64,000 bases of DNA from Jiangella mangrovi (GTDB lineage: Bacteria > Actinomycetota > Actinomycetes > Jiangellales > Jiangellaceae), in contig NZ_JACHMM010000001.1 in NCBI RefSeq assembly GCF_014204975.1, positions 6,572,037 through 6,636,036 of the forward strand, read 5' to 3'. Positions 61,331 to 64,000 of this stretch are shown one piece after another. The first letter of the stretch is position 1, and every line of letters starts with the position of its first letter. Below the pieces are notes generated by a model. That model did no database searches and was not told the DNA's origin. It saw only the letters and a list, made by a program, of their open reading frames with translations. The translations under genes were made by a program, and so were the position numbers.

Positions 61331-62668
61331 TCACATCACCGGCAGCATCTTGGCCCGCTCGAACGCGGTGACCTGCAGGCTGTACTCGTTCCACTCGGCG
61401 CGCTTGTTGCGCAGGAAGAACTCGAAGACGTGCTCGCCCAGGGTCTCGGCGACGAGCTCGGAGTTCTCCATGGCCTGGATCGCCTCGTCGAGCGACGCCG
61501 GCAGCGGGTCGATGCCCATGGCGCGGCGCTCGCGGTCGGTCAGCGCCCACACGTCGTCCTCGGCGCCCGGCGGCAGCTCGTAGCCCTCTTCGATGCCCTT
61601 GAGGCCGGCCGCGAGGATGACGGCGTAGGCGAGGTACGGGTTGCAGGCGGAGTCGAGCGAGCGGAACTCCACGCGCGCCGACTGGCCCTTGTCGGGCTTG
61701 TACATGGGCACCCGGACCAGCGCGGACCGGTTGTTGTGGCCCCAGCAGATGTAGGCCGGTGCCTCGCCGCCGCCGCGCAGGCGCTTGTAGGAGTTGACCC
61801 ACTGGTTGGTGACGGCGGTGATCTCCGGCGCGTGCTGGAGCAGGCCGGCGATGAACGAGCGGGCGGTCTTGGACAGCTGGTACTCCGCGCCGGCCTCGTG
61901 GAAGACGTTGCGGTCGCCCTCGAACAGCGACACGTGGGTGTGCATGCCCGAGCCCGGCCACTCGGTGAACGGCTTGGGCATGAACGACGCGTAGAGGTCC
62001 TGCGACAGCGCGACCTCGCGGACCACGGCGCGGAACGTCATGAGGTTGTCGGCCGTGGCCAGCGCGTCGGCGTAGCGCAGGTCGATCTCCTGCTGGCCGG
62101 GCGCGCCCTCGTGGTGGCTGAACTCCACCGAGATGCCCATGTCCTCGAGCATGGTGATGGTGTCGCGGCGGAAGTCCTGAGCGATGCCGTGCGCCGTGTG
62201 GTCGAAGAACCCGCTGGCGTCGACGGGGATGGGCACCTCGCCGCCGCTGGGCTCGTTCTTGAAGACGAAGAACTCGACCTCGGGGTGGGTGTAGAAGGTG
62301 AACCCCTGCTCGGCGGCCCGGCTGAGCGCGCGCTTGAGCACGTGTCGCGGGTCGGCGTACGACGGCGAGCCGTCGGGCATGAGGATGTCGCAGAACATGC
62401 GGGCCGTGCCGTTGGACCCGCCACGCCAGGGCAGCACCTGGAACGTCGTCGGATCGGGCTTCGCGAGCATGTCGGCCTCATAGACGCGCGCGAACCCCTC
62501 GATGGCCGAGCCGTCGAAGCCGATGCCCTCGGAGAACGCGTTCTCGAGCTCGGCCGGCGCGACCGCCACGGATTTCAGGAATCCGAGCACGTCGGTGAAC
62601 CAGAGCCGGACGAACCGGATGTCGCGCTCTTCCAGCGACCGGAGGACGAACTGCTGCTGCTTCTCCAC
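61331..62668 (-). CDS. glnA2: Glutamine synthetase-family protein GlnA2
   Basis: 445 residues, close to M. tuberculosis GlnA2 (446). EKQQQFVLRSLEERDIRFVR begins the family, RLWFTDVLGFLKSVAVAPAE and GIGFDGSAIEGFARVYEAD follow, GSGMHTHVSLFEGDRNVF is the metal/glutamate motif, and the NLYDLPPE adenylylation site is absent. In Streptomyces the homologue makes gamma-glutamylpolyamines rather than glutamine, so polyamine use is a strong alternative. GTG 62668 matches family length; GTG 62686 adds six residues. First gene of a five-gene unit ending with fluC. Confidence 0.9.
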   Translation of the reverse strand: MEKQQQFVLRSLEERDIRFVRLWFTDVLGFLKSVAVAPAELENAFSEGIGFDGSAIEGFARVYEADMLAKPDPTTFQVLPWRGGSNGTARMFCDILMPDGSPSYADPRHVLKRALSRAAEQGFTFYTHPEVEFFVFKNEPSGGEVPIPVDASGFFDHTAHGIAQDFRRDTITMLEDMGISVEFSHHEGAPGQQEIDLRYADALATADNLMTFRAVVREVALSQDLYASFMPKPFTEWPGSGMHTHVSLFEGDRNVFHEAGAEYQLSKTARSFIAGLLQHAPEITAVTNQWVNSYKRLRGGGEAPAYICWGHNNRSALVRVPMYKPDKGQSARVEFRSLDSACNPYLAYAVILAAGLKGIEEGYELPPGAEDDVWALTDRERRAMGIDPLPASLDEAIQAMENSELVAETLGEHVFEFFLRNKRAEWNEYSLQVTAFERAKMLPVM

Positions 62669-62727
62669 GCCGCCAGTGTGCCCCACCGGTGTGTCCGCCG
62701 GGTAGCTGGCGGGTATCCCCGCGCGGA

Positions 62728-62733
62728 TAAGCT
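62728..62733 (+). promoter_or_regulatory. -10 box of nadE (leaderless)
   Basis: TAAGCT lies 6 nt before GTG 62740; no ribosome site is present. Confidence 0.5.
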
Positions 62734-62739
62734 CGGACC

Positions 62740-64000
62740 GTGCCGCAGATCAGAATCGCGCTCGCTCAGGTGAACCCCACCGTCGGTGCGCTCGAGGCCA
62801 ACTCCGACCTCGTCGTGCGCATGACGAAGCACGCCGCCGGCCAGCACGCGCACCTCGTCGCGTTCCCCGAGATGATGCTCACCGGGTACCCCGTCGAGGA
62901 CCTCGCGCTGCGGGCGTCGTTCGTCGACGCGTCCCGGGCGGCGCTCGAGAAGTTGGCCGTCCGCCTCGACGCCGAGGGGCTCGGCGCCACCGCCGTGGTC
63001 GTCGGGTACCTGGGGCGCGACGACGCCACCGCCCGGCAGTACCAGCTCGGCCGGCCCAAGGGGTCGCCGCAGAACGCCGTCGCCGTCCTCTACGGCGGGC
63101 GCGTGGTCGCGCGGCAGGCCAAGCACCACCTGCCCAACTACGGCGTGTTCGACGAGTTCCGCTACTTCGTCCCCGGCGACCACCTGGGCGTCTTCCGGCT
63201 GCACGGCATCGACGTCGCGCTCGCGGTCTGCGAGGACATCTGGCAGGACGGCGGCCCGGTGTCGGTCGCGCGCGAGGCCCGCGCCGGCCTGCTGCTCGTG
63301 GTCAACGGCTCGCCGTACGAGCGCAACAAGGACGACACCCGCCTCGACCTCGCCCGCCGCCGCGCCGCCGACGCGCAGGCCACGCTCGCGTACGTCAACA
63401 TGGTCGGCGGCCAGGACGAGCTCGTGTTCGACGGCGACAGCCTGGTCGTGCGGCCCGACGGCGAGGTGCTCGCCCGCGCACCCCAGTTCGAGGAGGGCTG
63501 CCTGGTCGTCGACCTGCAACTGCCCGACGCCGTCGCCCCCGCCCCCGGCCCGTGGGGCATGGCACAGGAGCGCATCGCCGGGTTCGCGGTGCACCGCACC
63601 ACGCTGACGACGGCGCCGCTGCCCGCCTACACGCCCGACCCCGGCGCGCTGGCGCCGCGGTTGTCCGACCACGCCGAGGTCTACGCGGCCCTCGTCACCG
63701 GGCTGCGCGACTACGTGCGCAAGAACGGCTTCACGTCCGTCGTGCTGGGGCTGTCGGGGGGCATCGACTCCGCGCTGGTCGCCGCCGTCGCCGTCGACGC
63801 CCTGGGCGCCGAGAACGTCTACGGCGTGTCGATGCCCAGCTCGTACTCGTCGGAGCACTCGAAGTCCGACGCGCAGGACCTCGCCGACCGGACGAAGCTG
63901 AACTTCCGCACCATACCCATCGCGCCCATGGTCCGGGCGTTCCTCGACAACCTCGAGCTCACCGGCCTGGCCGAAGAGAACCTGCAGGCCAGGGTGCGCG
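62740..64000 (+). CDS. nadE: Glutamine-dependent NAD+ synthetase (3' end beyond window)
   Basis: The first 420 residues are visible; the frame is still open at the window edge. The N-terminal nitrilase-like glutaminase domain (about 1-270) has Glu in LVAFPEMMLTGYP, Lys in KHHLPNYGVFDEFRYF and nucleophile Cys in AVCEDIWQDGG. The C-terminal synthetase domain begins at about 310, with the PP-loop VVLGLSGGIDSALVAAVAVD. Makes NAD from nicotinate adenine dinucleotide, completing the route started by NadA. GTG start just after TAAGCT. Divergent from glnA2. Confidence 0.94.
   Translation, partial: MPQIRIALAQVNPTVGALEANSDLVVRMTKHAAGQHAHLVAFPEMMLTGYPVEDLALRASFVDASRAALEKLAVRLDAEGLGATAVVVGYLGRDDATARQYQLGRPKGSPQNAVAVLYGGRVVARQAKHHLPNYGVFDEFRYFVPGDHLGVFRLHGIDVALAVCEDIWQDGGPVSVAREARAGLLLVVNGSPYERNKDDTRLDLARRRAADAQATLAYVNMVGGQDELVFDGDSLVVRPDGEVLARAPQFEEGCLVVDLQLPDAVAPAPGPWGMAQERIAGFAVHRTTLTTAPLPAYTPDPGALAPRLSDHAEVYAALVTGLRDYVRKNGFTSVVLGLSGGIDSALVAAVAVDALGAENVYGVSMPSSYSSEHSKSDAQDLADRTKLNFRTIPIAPMVRAFLDNLELTGLAEENLQARVR

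Noticed and set aside
1-64000. CRISPR arrays, tRNA or rRNA genes, prophage or complete insertion sequences
   Set aside because: No regularly spaced direct repeats, no tRNA-like cloverleaf with a recognisable T-loop, and no transposase or phage protein were found.

Overview
This 64 kb window is chromosomal DNA from a high-GC actinobacterium. The evidence is roughly 70% GC, frequent GTG/TTG starts, an actinobacterial cytochrome bc1-aa3 branch (diheme QcrC, a separate CtaF subunit), a PspA operon with PspAA/PspAB partners, type I glutamine synthetase with GlnE, and a GlnR-type box in front of glnA. From memory the gene order resembles the M. tuberculosis block from about Rv2190c to Rv2222c and the S. 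coelicolor block from about SCO2140 to SCO2241. A Jiangella-like or Propionibacteriales-like member would fit, but I cannot fix the genus. The last gene (nadE) runs off the right edge. I saw no rRNA, tRNA, CRISPR array, prophage or complete insertion sequence.

Layout. 0-2.3 kb: two-component pair (NarL class). 2.3-6.2 kb: a hairpin-rich stretch with a 44-residue membrane miniprotein, an NlpC/P60 cell-wall hydrolase, two inverted-repeat elements, and a NYN-domain protein with a zinc-ribbon partner. 6.3-9.9 kb: a DEDDh exonuclease/GIY-YIG fusion, a RAM-domain protein, trpD and a receiver-like protein. 10.1-14.4 kb: ctaE-qcrC-qcrA-qcrB. 14.5-20.0 kb: a DUF4192 protein, a DMT transporter, and ctaC-ctaD-ctaF on the opposite strand. 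20.2-23.2 kb: cysteine desulfurase-TusA, erpA, glycerate kinase. 23.5-28.3 kb: nagA-gntR-tauE, a GNAT protein, nadA. 28.4-35.1 kb: a TetR gene and membrane protein divided by two operator palindromes, the pspA-pspAA-htpX-pspAB operon, a DUF3043 protein, a GNAT protein and an aldo/keto reductase. 35.4-39.4 kb: an MFS exporter, a CPT-like kinase, gcvT and a frameshifted metallophosphoesterase. 39.4-51.8 kb: pepA, lpdA, sucB, a TIGR01777 protein, a pseudokinase, a peptidase E, lipB and lipA. 51.8-64 kb: a DUF4191 protein, an RDD protein, glnA, an unstudied small-protein pair, a deaminase, glnE, a fluoride-channel cassette, a glutamine amidotransferase, glnA2 and nadE.

How the genes work together. 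QcrCAB and CtaCDEF make the respiratory supercomplex. Desulfurase, TusA and ErpA supply sulfur and Fe-S clusters to Rieske, NadA and LipA. LipB and LipA lipoylate SucB, which works with LpdA; GcvT belongs to the related glycine cleavage system. GlnA, GlnE, GlnA2 and the GlnR box form a nitrogen module, and NadA and NadE serve NAD synthesis.

The least explained content is in the gaps. Three hairpins built on a TGATCATCC core sit at gene ends, and three longer inverted-repeat elements of about 100-260 bp sit in larger gaps. Many genes also have a -10-like hexamer 6-8 nt before the start codon, the pattern of leaderless transcription. The best candidates for something undescribed are the structured leader with the 44-residue membrane ORF at 2.4-2.6 kb, the small-protein pair at 54.9-55.5 kb, and the repeat families.
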